A DNA stretch of 64,000 bases from Marinicauda pacifica (GCF_004793635.1 NZ_SRXV01000001.1:372501-436500), one strand, 5' to 3'. Shown: positions 27,935-36,991, counted from the stretch's first letter. Notes: generated by a model not told the origin, from the letters alone. Numbers and translations: made by a program.

Positions 27935-28561
27935 CTACTGGCTGGCCCAGACGATACGCGCCATCCAGACCATGTCCCGGATTGCGAGGATCCGGTTTTC
28001 ATAGGCGTCGTTGAGCGAAATGAGTTCGGCGGTCTCGGCGGTGACGCGGCCGAGCTCCTTGGCCATCACTTCCCCGTCGCGGGTCTTGACCACGACACGG
28101 TCGCCGCGCCGCGGCTGGGAATGGGGCGCGACCACGATGCGGTCGCCGGGCCGGTAGACCGGCCGCATCGAATCCCCGCTGATCTCCAGCGCATAGGCCT
28201 GATCGTCCTCGACGCCAGGAAAATAGATCTGCTCCCACCCGCTGCCGGCGGGAAATCCTGCATCGTCGAAGAAGCCGGCATTTCCGGCCTGGGCCAGCCC
28301 GATGAGGGGGACGGCGCGGCCCGCCTCGCGCCCGGTGGCCAGACCGGCGAACTCGTCAAAACTGACACGTGCGGCGAAGAGCGCCTTCGACAGGCTCTCG
28401 GTGGACGGCCAGCGCGGCTTGGTGCCGTCCGAGGCAAAGCGCTTGGACGGGTTGAAGGTCGTCGCGTCGAGACCGGCTTCGCGCGCCAAGCCGGACGGCG
28501 ACAGACCGGCGCGTTCGGCCAAACGGTCGATTCCCCGCCAGATCTGAGCGTGTGTGAGCAT
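27935..28561 (-). CDS. S24 (LexA-like) HTH regulator
   Basis: A 208-residue repressor. The N-terminal third is a helix-turn-helix (GLSPSGLAREAGLDATTF). The C-terminal half is an S24 peptidase fold with the Ser/Lys dyad at Ser131 (EISGDSMRP) and Lys168 (EVMAKEL), and an Ala-Gly pair near residue 92 that could be a self-cleavage site. Such proteins lose repression after RecA-stimulated cleavage, but this solitary chromosomal type may sense something else. A nested palindrome lies just upstream of its start. No phage genes are nearby. Confidence 0.88.
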   Translation of the reverse strand: MLTHAQIWRGIDRLAERAGLSPSGLAREAGLDATTFNPSKRFASDGTKPRWPSTESLSKALFAARVSFDEFAGLATGREAGRAVPLIGLAQAGNAGFFDDAGFPAGSGWEQIYFPGVEDDQAYALEISGDSMRPVYRPGDRIVVAPHSQPRRGDRVVVKTRDGEVMAKELGRVTAETAELISLNDAYENRILAIRDMVWMARIVWASQ

Positions 28562-28590
28562 GGCGGCTTTTCCTCATCGATCTGAATTAA

Positions 28591-28629
28591 GTCGCGCGGA
28601 AGGAATTTTTTCCTCTAATCCTGCGCGAC
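28591..28629 (+). promoter_or_regulatory. Nested palindrome between S24 regulator and DUF952 gene
   Basis: Outer arms GTCGCGC (28591-28597) and GCGCGAC (28623-28629) enclose inner arms AGGAA and TTCCT around a T tract. It lies 30 bases upstream of the S24 gene start and between divergent genes, so an autoregulatory operator is plausible. Confidence 0.5.
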
Positions 28630-28680
28630 GTCAAGTCTAACTGCTTGCGCCTCCGGCGCGGCGAGGCTATGCGCGCGCTC

Positions 28681-29028
28681 ATGACCGACACCGTGCTCTA
28701 CCGCTTCGCCGATCCGGCAAGCCTGGCCGCCGCTTCTGCTTCCGGAGAGTTCCGGGGCGAGGCGCTCGACGAACAAGACGGATTCATCCACTTGTCCACG
28801 CGCACCCAGCTTGCCGATACGCTGGACGCCCACTTTGCCGGAGTGGATCGAATCGCCCTGGCCGAGATTGACGGCGCGCATATCGCCGACATCGTGAAGT
28901 GGGAGGTATCCCGCGGGGGAGAGCGCTTTCCCCATGCCTACGGCGCGATCCCGTTCTCGGCCATCGAAACGGTATATCTGCTCCGGCGCGGCGAGGACGG
29001 CGCCTGGCAATGGCCGGAGGCGCTGTGA
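28681..29028 (+). CDS. DUF952 family protein
   Basis: A 115-residue soluble protein with the DUF952 layout: YRFADP near the start, then DGFIHLSTRTQLADTL, and PHAYGAIPFSAI near the end. The family has a glutathione-transferase-neighbour distribution but no proven activity; a ligand-binding or ADP-ribosylation-like fold has been proposed. Starts at 28669 and 28681 are both possible; I chose the latter by family length. Its TGA overlaps the pyrD ATG (ATGA). Confidence 0.85.
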   Translation: MTDTVLYRFADPASLAAASASGEFRGEALDEQDGFIHLSTRTQLADTLDAHFAGVDRIALAEIDGAHIADIVKWEVSRGGERFPHAYGAIPFSAIETVYLLRRGEDGAWQWPEAL

Positions 29029-30065
29029 TGAGCGTTTACGACCTGGCGACACGCGCCTTGCACCTGCTTCCGGCTGAAACCGCCCATCGGGTGACGGTCA
29101 AGGCGCTCGGCCTCGGGCTGGGACCGGTGGACCGGTCGACGCCGGATCCGATCCTGCAGACCTCCATTGCCGGCATCGAGCTGGCCCATCCGCTGGGGCT
29201 GGCGGCCGGATTCGACAAGAATGCCGAGGCGCCCGACGCCCTCCTGCGCGCCGGATTCGGCTTCGTCGAAGTGGGCGCCGTGACGCCGCGCCCGCAGGCA
29301 GGCAACCCCAAGCCGCGCGTTTTCCGGTTGAAAGAAGACAAGGCGGTGATCAACCGCATGGGCTTCAACAATGAGGGGCTGGACGCGCTCAAGGCGCGGC
29401 TGGAGGCGCGAAAGGGCCGCGGGGGTGTCGTGGGCGTCAATCTCGGGGCCAACAAGGACTCCGATGACCGGGCGGCCGATTATGCCCATCTTCTGGGTGC
29501 GCTCTCCGGGCTGGCAGATTTCTTCACGGTCAATATTTCCTCGCCCAACACGCCGGGCCTGCGCGGGCTTCAGTCGGGCGGCGCGCTCGATGCGTTGCTC
29601 CAGCGCGTCACAGACACGCGCTGGGCCGAACCGGTCTTCCTGAAGGTCGCACCCGATCTCCAAGAGGGCGCGGTGGAGACGATCCTGGAGGCGGTGTCGC
29701 GCTACACCCTGTCCGGTCTGATCGTCTCCAACACGACGGTCGCCCGGCCGGACACCCTCAAATCGCCCCATGCACAGGAAACCGGCGGCCTGTCCGGCCA
29801 ACCGCTCTATGTGCCGTCGACAGAGGTGCTGCGCGCGTTCCGGCGGGCGGCCGGCCGCGATCTGGCGATCATCGGCGTGGGCGGAATTTCGTCAGGCGAG
29901 ACCGCCTACGCCAAGATCCGCGCCGGGGCCAACGCGCTGCAGCTCTACAGCGCGCTGGTCTATCAGGGACCGGGGGCGGTGGTGCGCATCCGCGACGAGC
30001 TGGCCACCTGTCTGAAGCGGGACGGGTTCTCGAGCCTGTCCGATGCGGTCGGCGTGGACGCCTAA
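29028..30065 (+). CDS. pyrD: Dihydroorotate dehydrogenase (quinone), class 2
   Basis: A 345-residue class 2 enzyme that oxidises dihydroorotate to orotate in pyrimidine synthesis and passes electrons to quinone at the inner membrane. The N-terminal helices (LATRALHLLPAETAHRVTVKAL) form the quinone tunnel. GLAAGFDKNAEAPDALL and the catalytic Ser in FTVNISSPNTPGLRGLQ mark the family. The start overlaps the DUF952 stop by one base, so translation is probably coupled. Its stop overlaps that of the convergent MATE gene. Confidence 0.96.
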   Translation: MSVYDLATRALHLLPAETAHRVTVKALGLGLGPVDRSTPDPILQTSIAGIELAHPLGLAAGFDKNAEAPDALLRAGFGFVEVGAVTPRPQAGNPKPRVFRLKEDKAVINRMGFNNEGLDALKARLEARKGRGGVVGVNLGANKDSDDRAADYAHLLGALSGLADFFTVNISSPNTPGLRGLQSGGALDALLQRVTDTRWAEPVFLKVAPDLQEGAVETILEAVSRYTLSGLIVSNTTVARPDTLKSPHAQETGGLSGQPLYVPSTEVLRAFRRAAGRDLAIIGVGGISSGETAYAKIRAGANALQLYSALVYQGPGAVVRIRDELATCLKRDGFSSLSDAVGVDA

Positions 30066-31375
30066 GTCGCGAACTGACGGCGCAATCCCGGCCAGCCTGC
30101 GAGCAGGGTGACGGCGCGCGCGACGTAGTAGGCCAGAAAGGCCAGCCACAGCCCGGTTCCGCCAAGGGCCGGGCGCAGGGCAAAGTCGAGCGCCACGTAA
30201 ATGAGAAGCGAGGCAATCATCGCATTGCGCATGAGCGGGCCTTGCGTCGTGCCGATCATCAGGCCGTCCAGCTGCCAGCTTGCGACACCTGCCACCGGAA
30301 CCAGGGCGCAGAAGGGCAGGAAGCGACGCGCCATTTCCCGTGCTTGCGGGTCGGTGGTCAGCAGGTCGACGAAGGTGCCGCCGAATACCCACAAGATGAG
30401 CGAAAGCGCGATGGCGAAGGCCAGAGCCTGTTCGCTGGTCAGACGAAGGGCATGCATCAGCCCGGTCCAGTCCTTGCGTCCGGCGGCCTTGCCGACAACC
30501 GCTTCGGTCACGTGGGCGAAAGCATCGAGGAAGAAGGCGCTCAGCGAGATGAACTGAAGCAGGATGGCGTTGCCGGCCAGCACCGCTTCGCCTTCGCGAA
30601 GGCTGGCTTCGTTGAACCAGTAGAAGCCGGCGATGAGGGCGACGGTGCGCAGGAAGATGTCGCGGTTGACGGACAAGAGACGTCTGAGCGGAGCGGCCGC
30701 GAAGAGATGGGTCAGGCGCGCGGCGGGCCGGGGCTTCAGCACGACCATCACGATCGCGCCGGCTGCGGCCAGGTGGACCCACTGGGCAAGGGCGCTGGCG
30801 GCGCCGACCCCGGCGAGCCCCCAGTCGAACCCGAAGACGAACAGCACCGAGAGGCCGGCATTGGTAAGGTTCAGCACGATCTGAAGCGTCAGAGCCAGTC
30901 CGGTACGCGACAGCCCGATAAGCCAGCCATAGACTGCATAGCCCGCCAATGCTGCTGGCGCGCCCCAGATGCGCGCGGAGAAATAGCGGCCTGCGCCGCC
31001 TTCCACGGCCTCCCCGCCGGAGAACACCCACAGGCCAAGCTCGCGCAGGGGCAGCTGGAACACGATGAAGGCCAGGCCGAAGGCGAGGCCCAGCCCCCCA
31101 GCGCGCACGAGGGTCGCGCGCAGCTCGCTTTCGTCGCCTGCCCCTTCGGCCTGGGCGGTCAGCGCCGTGGAGCCCATGCGCAGGAAGCCGAGCGACCAGA
31201 AGAGCGCGTTGAAGATCAGCGTGCCCAGCGCGATGGCGGCGATATCGCTGGTGTCGCCGGTGCGGCCTACTACTACTACGTCTACCAGACCGACCAGCGG
31301 CGTCGCGATATTGGCGGCCATGATCGGCACGGCCTGGGCGAGGACCGATTGGCGGGTGAGGGGGGCTGCGCTCAT
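30062..31375 (-). CDS. MATE family efflux transporter (DinF-like)
   Basis: A 437-residue protein with about twelve helices. The first helix region is PIMAANIATPLVGLVDVVVVGRTG, typical of MATE/DinF exporters, which use sodium or proton gradients to expel cationic compounds. ATG at 31375 is preferred; the frame extends to a TTG at 31411. A CTA repeat encodes the run of valines. The stop codon overlaps that of pyrD within four bases. Confidence 0.92.
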   Translation of the reverse strand: MSAAPLTRQSVLAQAVPIMAANIATPLVGLVDVVVVGRTGDTSDIAAIALGTLIFNALFWSLGFLRMGSTALTAQAEGAGDESELRATLVRAGGLGLAFGLAFIVFQLPLRELGLWVFSGGEAVEGGAGRYFSARIWGAPAALAGYAVYGWLIGLSRTGLALTLQIVLNLTNAGLSVLFVFGFDWGLAGVGAASALAQWVHLAAAGAIVMVVLKPRPAARLTHLFAAAPLRRLLSVNRDIFLRTVALIAGFYWFNEASLREGEAVLAGNAILLQFISLSAFFLDAFAHVTEAVVGKAAGRKDWTGLMHALRLTSEQALAFAIALSLILWVFGGTFVDLLTTDPQAREMARRFLPFCALVPVAGVASWQLDGLMIGTTQGPLMRNAMIASLLIYVALDFALRPALGGTGLWLAFLAYYVARAVTLLAGWPGLRRQFAT

Positions 31376-31470
31376 CCGCACGCGATTAAGCGCTTCATTC
31401 AAGGGTCGCAAGAGCGTGATTTCGCCCTAGTCTCCCCCAGTGGACACGAACAGCAAGAAGGAAACAGCCG

Positions 31471-32478
31471 ATGATCCGGGCGTATGCCACCAAAGAAGCC
31501 AACGGCAAGTTCGAGGTGATCGAGTACGATCCCGGCGCGCTCAAGGCCGACGATGTCGAGATCGAGGTGGAGAGCTGCGGGCTTTGCCATTCCGACCTGT
31601 CTCTGGTCGATGATGAATGGGGCGTCACCCAGTTCCCGATTGTCCCGGGCCACGAGGTGATCGGGCGGATCGTCGAGACGGGGCCGGCCGTGACGCATCT
31701 CAAGACCGGCGACCGGGTCGGTGTCGGCTGGTTCTCGCGGTCCTGTCTGACCTGCACGCCATGTATGAGCGGCGATCACAATATGTGCCCCTCGGTCGAA
31801 CAGATCGCGGTCGGACGGCCGGGCGGCTTTGGCGAGCGGGTGCGCGTGCAGGCGAGCTGGGCGAACCGGCTGCCGGACTCGCTGGACCCGAAAAAGGCCG
31901 GGCCGCTTTTCTGTGGCGGCATTACCGTGTTCAATCCGCTGGTGCAGTTCGGTGTGCGCCCGACCGACAAGGTGGGCGTCATCGGTATTGGCGGCCTGGG
32001 CCATCTGGCCCTGCAATTCCTGCGGGCCTGGGGCTGCGAGGTGACCGCCTTTACCTCCACCGGCGCGAAGGCCGACGAGGCCCGCCGCTTCGGCGCCCAT
32101 CGCGTGGTCGACAGCCGCGACAAGGACGCCCTCAAGGCCGAAGCGGGCCGCTATGACTTCATTCTTTCCACCGTGGCCGTGCCGCTGGAATGGGGGCGCT
32201 ATTTCGCGGCGCTCGCTCCGCGCGGGCGTCTGCATACGGTGGGCGCAGTCTCCGAACCCATCGAGGTTCAGGCCTTCTCCCTGATCGGCGGGCAGAAATC
32301 GCTGTCCGGCTCCCCGCTGGGCAGTCCGGCAACGATCCGGCAGATGCTCGATTTCTGCGAGCGCCATGACATCGCACCCCAGATCGAGACGATGCCCATG
32401 AGCCGGATCGATGAGGCCTTCCAGCGCCTGCGCGACGGGAAGCCGCGCTACCGCATCGTGCTGGAGAACGATTTTTAG
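31471..32478 (+). CDS. Zinc-dependent alcohol dehydrogenase (CAD/YahK-like)
   Basis: A 335-residue medium-chain dehydrogenase. The catalytic zinc site is in CGLCHSDLS and GHEVIGRIVE; structural zinc cysteines are in CLTCTPCMSGDHNMC. VGVIGIGGLGHLALQFLRAWG binds NAD(P). The sequence groups with cinnamyl-alcohol-dehydrogenase-like aldehyde reductases, probably using NADPH. It lies 11 bases before the deacetylase-fold gene and is likely co-transcribed with it. Confidence 0.94.
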   Translation: MIRAYATKEANGKFEVIEYDPGALKADDVEIEVESCGLCHSDLSLVDDEWGVTQFPIVPGHEVIGRIVETGPAVTHLKTGDRVGVGWFSRSCLTCTPCMSGDHNMCPSVEQIAVGRPGGFGERVRVQASWANRLPDSLDPKKAGPLFCGGITVFNPLVQFGVRPTDKVGVIGIGGLGHLALQFLRAWGCEVTAFTSTGAKADEARRFGAHRVVDSRDKDALKAEAGRYDFILSTVAVPLEWGRYFAALAPRGRLHTVGAVSEPIEVQAFSLIGGQKSLSGSPLGSPATIRQMLDFCERHDIAPQIETMPMSRIDEAFQRLRDGKPRYRIVLENDF

Positions 32479-32489
32479 GGCTCCCCGTA

Positions 32490-33410
32490 ATGGCCCTGCC
32501 CATCGTCTTCCACGAGGCCTATGTGGCGCGTGACGTGCTGGCACGTCACCGCTTTCCCATGGGCAAGTTCAGGGCCGTGGCCGAAGCGCTGGTGGCGCAG
32601 GGGCTGGTGGACGAGATGAGCGGCTTCCACCGCCCCGAACCGGCCCCGGCGCGCTGGCTGGAGCTCGCGCATACGCCCGGCTATGTCGAGCAGGTGCTGG
32701 GATGCCGGGTCGGGCCTGCGCTGGAAAGGCGCATCGGCTTCAAGATGACCGAGCCGGTGGCCCGGCGCTCGCGTTGCGCCGTGGCGGGAACCCTGCTCGC
32801 CGCGCGCCTCGCCCTCGAGACCGGCGCGGCGGCCAATACCGCCGGGGGCAGTCATCACGCCATGCCGGACGGCGGGGCGGGTTTCTGTGTGTTCAACGAT
32901 GTCGGCGTCGCGGCCAAGCTGATGCTCACCGAGGGATTGATCTCACGCGCACTGGTCATCGATCTCGATGTTCATCAAGGTGACGGGACGGCCCGGATAT
33001 TCGAGACCGACCGGCGTGTCTTCACGCTTTCCGTCCATTGCGAAACCAACTGGCCGCGCCGCAAGGCGATCTCGGACCTGGACCTGGGACTGGATGCCGG
33101 GGTGGACGACGACGCCTATCTGGCAGCCGCGCGCGCCGCGATTGAAGACGCCCTGGAAGCCAGCCGCCCCGATATCGTCTTCTACAATGCCGGGGTCGAC
33201 GTGCACCGCGAGGATCGTCTCGGTCTGCTCGATATCACCGATGAGGGGCTGGCCCGCCGCGAACGCATGGTCTGCGACGCGGTGATGCGCCGGGGTCTGC
33301 CCATCGTCGGCGTGCTGGGCGGGGGATATACGCACGATCTCGACGCGCTGGCGCGCCGTCATACGATGATGCACGCCGCGCTCGCAGACGGGCTGCGCCG
33401 GTTCGCATGA
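32490..33410 (+). CDS. Histone deacetylase superfamily protein
   Basis: A 306-residue arginase/deacetylase fold enzyme. GGSHHAMPDGGAGFCVFNDV holds the catalytic His pair, VIDLDVHQGDGTARIF the zinc ligands (Asp, His) and YNAGVDVHREDRLG the last zinc Asp. Bacterial members remove acetyl groups from polyamines or other small amides. It follows the alcohol dehydrogenase closely. No transmembrane or signal sequence. Confidence 0.93.
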   Translation: MALPIVFHEAYVARDVLARHRFPMGKFRAVAEALVAQGLVDEMSGFHRPEPAPARWLELAHTPGYVEQVLGCRVGPALERRIGFKMTEPVARRSRCAVAGTLLAARLALETGAAANTAGGSHHAMPDGGAGFCVFNDVGVAAKLMLTEGLISRALVIDLDVHQGDGTARIFETDRRVFTLSVHCETNWPRRKAISDLDLGLDAGVDDDAYLAAARAAIEDALEASRPDIVFYNAGVDVHREDRLGLLDITDEGLARRERMVCDAVMRRGLPIVGVLGGGYTHDLDALARRHTMMHAALADGLRRFA

Positions 33411-33442
33411 AAAAAACCGCGACCGGTTTTCACCGGCCGCGG
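33411..33442 (-). terminator. Intrinsic terminator of the DCC/DUF2256 unit (minus strand)
   Basis: CCGCGACCGG and CCGGCCGCGG pair around TTTTCA with one mismatch. On the minus strand the stem is followed by six T (the A run at 33411-33416). It would end transcripts coming from the DUF2256 gene at 33572. Confidence 0.75.
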
Positions 33443-33571
33443 GGCAGGGGTTCAAATTCGGCGCGCGAGGGGGTTAGGGAGCCGAACCAGAGACCAGACG
33501 CTATGCCGGGACGGATTACGCCAGCGTGGCGGAGGGATGTCTTGTTGGTAAGGTAGGCGCTGGTGTTTGGC

Positions 33572-33724
33572 TCAACCCGCACACCGCCTGGAGCAATATT
33601 TCACGGCGTCCCAGTCGCGCGCCCATTTCCTGCGCCAGCTGAATGGACGCTGGCAGGTCGGGCAGGTTTTCTGAGGTAGGTCCTGCCTGGCGGTGCCGGC
33701 GTCATTGACGTGTTTACGGCTCAT
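33572..33724 (-). CDS. DUF2256 zinc-ribbon-like small protein
   Basis: A 50-residue protein with two pairs of cysteines: [16 protein letters not shown] and [10 protein letters not shown]. This C-x2-C...C-x3-C pattern with FxWRRKW is the DUF2256 signature; it should bind zinc. The start ATG overlaps the TGA of the DCC protein (ATGA), so translation is coupled. The frame is open far upstream but only this part is real. Function unknown. Confidence 0.88.
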   Translation of the reverse strand: MSRKHVNDAGTARQDLPQKTCPTCQRPFSWRRKWARDWDAVKYCSRRCAG

Positions 33725-34146
33725 CTGCCGTCGACCAACCGCCGGGTCAGCGATTGCAGCGCCGGACGGACCAGGAGGAAGACACGGTAGAGACCTTCTC
33801 CGATCCAGACGAAGGGCGGCACGGCTGCGACATGGCCAAGCCAGCGCCAGCCGGGAGTGTCCTTCCAGAGTTCCGCGAACGCGGCAGCGCCCGAGACCAG
33901 ACGGCCATCGCCCCGGCGCACATGAAACCGCTTCATCAAGGTGTCGCGAGATAGCGCCATGTCTTCGGGAACGCGCCGGGAAATGTCGCAAAACTGAGAA
34001 GATGCGCCCTGGCGCTTGTAGAGCCCGATTTCGGCGCGGCAGAGCGGACAGCTGCCATCGTAGAAGACCGTGGACTGCGGCCCTTGCGGAGCGGGGCTGT
34101 CATCAGCGGGGTTCGGCTTAGTCGTTTTTTCGTTTTCCGGTGCCAT
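33721..34146 (-). CDS. DCC-family thiol-disulfide oxidoreductase (DUF393)
   Basis: A 141-residue protein. [19 protein letters not shown] carries the DxxCPxC redox motif of DUF393/DCC proteins; the C-terminus has a hydrophobic stretch ([21 protein letters not shown]). The first 25 residues are polar and likely disordered. It is the first gene of a two-gene unit with the DUF2256 protein. A role in disulfide or redox chemistry is inferred from the family only. Confidence 0.88.
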   Translation of the reverse strand: MAPENEKTTKPNPADDSPAPQGPQSTVFYDGSCPLCRAEIGLYKRQGASSQFCDISRRVPEDMALSRDTLMKRFHVRRGDGRLVSGAAAFAELWKDTPGWRWLGHVAAVPPFVWIGEGLYRVFLLVRPALQSLTRRLVDGR

Positions 34147-34202
34147 ATGGTGAAAACTAGTCTGTTCCGGTGCCGGGAAAAGCGAAAAAGAGGTCTGTAC
34201 GA

Positions 34203-35204
34203 GTGACGCGTCCGAATGCCGCGATTATCGGTGCCGGTCTGGCCGGAGCGGCCTGCGCGCGCCAGCTGAAGGCCGCCGGGTACGAGGTCGTCCTGTTCGA
34301 CAAGGGGCGCGGTCCGGGTGGGCGCCTGTCAACGCGCCGGGCCGACACCCCGCTTGGAGAGATCGCGTTCGACCATGGCGCGCAATTCCTCACCGCGCGG
34401 TCGGACAGTTTCCGCGCCTTTCTCGCTCAAGCCTGCAAAGACGGATTTGCTGCCGAGTGGGCCGGCCGGGTCGTGTCGATCGACCGCGGCGGCAACAGCG
34501 TGCCGCTCAAGGCTGATACCCGCTATGTCGGCACGCCGGGGATGAATGCCATCGTGAAGGCTGCGCTTCATGAGCTGGATGCGCGGTTCGCGCACCGCGT
34601 GACACGCCTGTCCGGCAAGCCGGGCGCCTGGACGCTGCGTTTCGAGGACGGATCGAAAGCCGGACCGTTCGACCGGATCGCCATCACCATTCCGCCCGAA
34701 CAGCTGATCGACCTGCTGGCGCGCAGCGATGGCGATTTTCCGGAGATGATCCTGGAAGCGCGCGACGCCAGAATCGCGCCCTGCCAGGCGGTGATGGCGG
34801 CTTTCGATGCGCCATTCGATCCGGGCTTTGCCGGCGCAAAGTTGCTGGGCGGGGGTGTGCGCTGGATCGCGCGGATGAATTCGCGCCCCGGCTATAGCGG
34901 GCCGGAGGCCTATGTGCTGCATGCCTCGCCGGACTGGTCGCGCGTTCATCTGGATGCGGAGCCTGAAGATGTCATCCGCACGCTGTGCGAGGAGATGTTC
35001 GTGCGGTTCGGCCTGCCCAGACCAGACTGGGCCAGCGCCCATCGCTGGCTCTATGCGCTGAGCGAAGAAGCGCCCGGGACCCCGGCGGCGATCGACGAGA
35101 CCGGAACGGTGGGCTGTGGGGGAGACTGGCGGCTCGGGCCGCGGGCGGAATTTGCCTGGACGAGCGGCGAGGCGCTCGCACAAAGGCTCGCAGGCAAACT
35201 CTAG
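34203..35204 (+). CDS. Renalase-like NAD(P)/FAD-dependent oxidoreductase
   Basis: A 333-residue flavoprotein. AAIIGAGLAGAACARQLKAAGYEVVLFDKGRGPGGRLSTRR is the Rossmann FAD site with the GG-doublet typical of renalase-like amine oxidases. The C-terminal AIDETGTVGCGGDWRLGPRAEFAWTSGEALA closes the FAD pocket. GTG at 34203 has AGAGG 9 bases upstream; an earlier GTG at 34170 is possible. The stop overlaps the convergent thioesterase stop in CTAG. Confidence 0.9.
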   Translation: MTRPNAAIIGAGLAGAACARQLKAAGYEVVLFDKGRGPGGRLSTRRADTPLGEIAFDHGAQFLTARSDSFRAFLAQACKDGFAAEWAGRVVSIDRGGNSVPLKADTRYVGTPGMNAIVKAALHELDARFAHRVTRLSGKPGAWTLRFEDGSKAGPFDRIAITIPPEQLIDLLARSDGDFPEMILEARDARIAPCQAVMAAFDAPFDPGFAGAKLLGGGVRWIARMNSRPGYSGPEAYVLHASPDWSRVHLDAEPEDVIRTLCEEMFVRFGLPRPDWASAHRWLYALSEEAPGTPAAIDETGTVGCGGDWRLGPRAEFAWTSGEALAQRLAGKL

Positions 35205-35614
35205 GCTTCTTGCGGCGCCGGCTTGATCAGGAAATGGCCGCGAAGCCCGGCCACATGAGCGCCGCGGCGCTCCTGCCAGGCTTCCACGCTGACATTGGCC
35301 ACGCGTGAGCCCTGGCGGGTGATCGAGGCCCTGGCGTACACGTCGGCCGGCTTGCCTGGACGCAGATAATCCACAGACACATCGATCGGCTTGGGTAGCG
35401 CCAGCAACGGAGTTGCCGCCAGGAGGGCCGCCGAGGCGGTGATTTCCATGAAAGCCCCGATCGCCCCGCCATGCAGGGCGGGAATGAGCGGGTTGCCGAT
35501 CAGCGCCTCCGCGTAGGGCAGGGTGGCAGTGAGCTCGTCGCCGTGATTGTCGAAGCGCACGCCAAGCTTCTGCACATAGGGCGCGGACAGGAGAAGCTCG
35601 AGACGCTCGATCAT
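35201..35614 (-). CDS. PaaI-type hotdog thioesterase, second of pair
   Basis: A 137-residue hotdog-fold protein. ALHGGAIGAFMEITASAALL has the HGG motif of PaaI thioesterases, though the usual D/E in the following helix is shifted (E rather than D). VDYLRPGKPADVYARASITRQG forms the later strands. It should hydrolyse acyl-CoA. The start overlaps the stop of the thioesterase at 35611-36117 (ATGA), so the two paralogues are translationally coupled and may form a heteromer. Confidence 0.88.
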   Translation of the reverse strand: MIERLELLLSAPYVQKLGVRFDNHGDELTATLPYAEALIGNPLIPALHGGAIGAFMEITASAALLAATPLLALPKPIDVSVDYLRPGKPADVYARASITRQGSRVANVSVEAWQERRGAHVAGLRGHFLIKPAPQEA

Positions 35615-36117
35615 GTCTTCACCTGCGAGATCGGAGATGCACCGGCCTTCATTTCGGCGCGGGCGCGCTTGGCCGCAGCCTCGCCCGCCTTGGTGACCAT
35701 GAAGGCGGCGGTGGCCCGTGCGACCGGATCGTCCCGGTCTCCGTCATGCGCGATGGCGGAGACGAAGGCGAAGAGGCCCGACACCTTCACGCACTCGGCT
35801 TCGGCCAGAACATCTTCGCCCGGGCGGGCCGGACGCATGTAGTCCAGGCGCAGATCCAGTGTCGCATTCGCCTTCTTGCCGCCCATCGCGGCAAAGGCCG
35901 CCATGCCGCACGCATGATCGAGCAGGGCCGTCACAACGCCGCCATGGAGCACGCGGGTTTCCGGATCGCCGATCAGATCTTCGCGATAGGGTGCGCGGAT
36001 CGACGCGCCATTCGGCGTAATGGTTTCAAGCTGGAAGCCCAGCGCTGCGGCATGCGGACTGCCGTCGACCAGAAACGGGCGCAGAGAATCGAGATGGGCC
36101 TGAATATCGTCGCTCAT
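35611..36117 (-). CDS. PaaI-type hotdog thioesterase, first of pair
   Basis: A 168-residue hotdog-fold acyl-CoA thioesterase. VLHGGVVTALLDHACGMAAF carries HGG and the catalytic Asp in LLDHA, matching PaaI. LDLRLDYMRPARPGEDVLAEAECVKVSG forms the rest of the sheet. It is a distant paralogue of the next gene, which overlaps it by four bases. ATG at 36117 is the only good start. Confidence 0.9.
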   Translation of the reverse strand: MSDDIQAHLDSLRPFLVDGSPHAAALGFQLETITPNGASIRAPYREDLIGDPETRVLHGGVVTALLDHACGMAAFAAMGGKKANATLDLRLDYMRPARPGEDVLAEAECVKVSGLFAFVSAIAHDGDRDDPVARATAAFMVTKAGEAAAKRARAEMKAGASPISQVKT

Positions 36118-36150
36118 GTCCGGTGGTGTAACGCGGAAGGCGAAACAGAG

Positions 36151-36963
36151 CTAGGCCGCGTGACGGCGGTACACGATGGCTTCCAGGCCGTTGACGAGCT
36201 CGGCCCGGATCTGGGCGTCAGCGCCGCGCAAATCGTCCAGGCGTGCCAGCGTGGACCGGTGCAAAGCCACGATCTCGCGGGCTTGCGGGGTCAGCGTGCT
36301 CACCGATTCCAGAAACTGGCGCAGAGAGCGGCCCACGCGCGCACCGATCGGGTCGCCGCGGCGCATGGACTGGAACGCCATGTCGTCGGCCTGGTTGAGA
36401 GCGGCCTGGACGCTGTCCACCAGACCGGCGCCCACATCAAGCCCGCGCTTGAAACCGATGGACTCGTCGGGCTGCGGGGGGCAGCGGCGGCGACGGTCGG
36501 GGCCAGTAAAGCGCGACGTGGCGATGAAGCGGGGGCGGTGCGTCGTGATCTGATCGAGACGCGTGCGGATCGTGCCGGCCGAGAAGGGGCGAAGCAGCAG
36601 GCCATCGGCGCCGGCATTGCGGGCGTCCTCAATGTCGATGACGGGCCGGCGTTCGGTCAGCAGCACCGCTTCGGCACGCCGGGCCGGGCTTTCGATCGCC
36701 CGCATACGGCGAACGACGCGCAACGCGTCGGTTTCGGAATCCGGCGACCAGCCGACGATGAGGATGGAGTCGGGTGTATCGGCAACGATCTGGTGCGCGT
36801 CGACTGGGCAGGCGGTTGGAGTGATCGTCTCGGCACCGATGAAGCGCAGGATTTCCACCGTCAGGCGCCGCAGGAAACCTGTCGGCTCATAAACGACCAG
36901 CGTGCGCTTGTCCCAACTCGGTTTGGGCTTGACGCTGTCATCAACGATTTCGAAATTATCCAT
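36151..36963 (-). CDS. Degenerate receiver-domain protein
   Basis: A 270-residue protein. Residues about 20-140 have the CheY fold (RTLVVYEPTGFLRRLTVEILRFIGAE ... SILIVGWSPDSETDALRVVRRMR ... VLLTERR ... AGADGLLLRPFS), but the phosphorylated Asp after strand 3 is Gly/Trp, the acidic pocket is YEP, and the conserved Lys is Arg. It can hardly be phosphorylated normally. The motif FTGPDRRRR follows, as in a set of alphaproteobacterial receiver proteins, and the C-terminal half is helical. It is likely a pseudo-receiver with a binding role. Confidence 0.75.
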   Translation of the reverse strand: MDNFEIVDDSVKPKPSWDKRTLVVYEPTGFLRRLTVEILRFIGAETITPTACPVDAHQIVADTPDSILIVGWSPDSETDALRVVRRMRAIESPARRAEAVLLTERRPVIDIEDARNAGADGLLLRPFSAGTIRTRLDQITTHRPRFIATSRFTGPDRRRRCPPQPDESIGFKRGLDVGAGLVDSVQAALNQADDMAFQSMRRGDPIGARVGRSLRQFLESVSTLTPQAREIVALHRSTLARLDDLRGADAQIRAELVNGLEAIVYRRHAA

Positions 36964-36991
36964 TACCGCCCCCGGCACTCTTGCAAGGCGG

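Noticed and set aside
27935-28561. S24 repressor as the mark of a prophage
   Set aside because: No structural, replication or integrase genes surround it; flanks are core metabolic genes.
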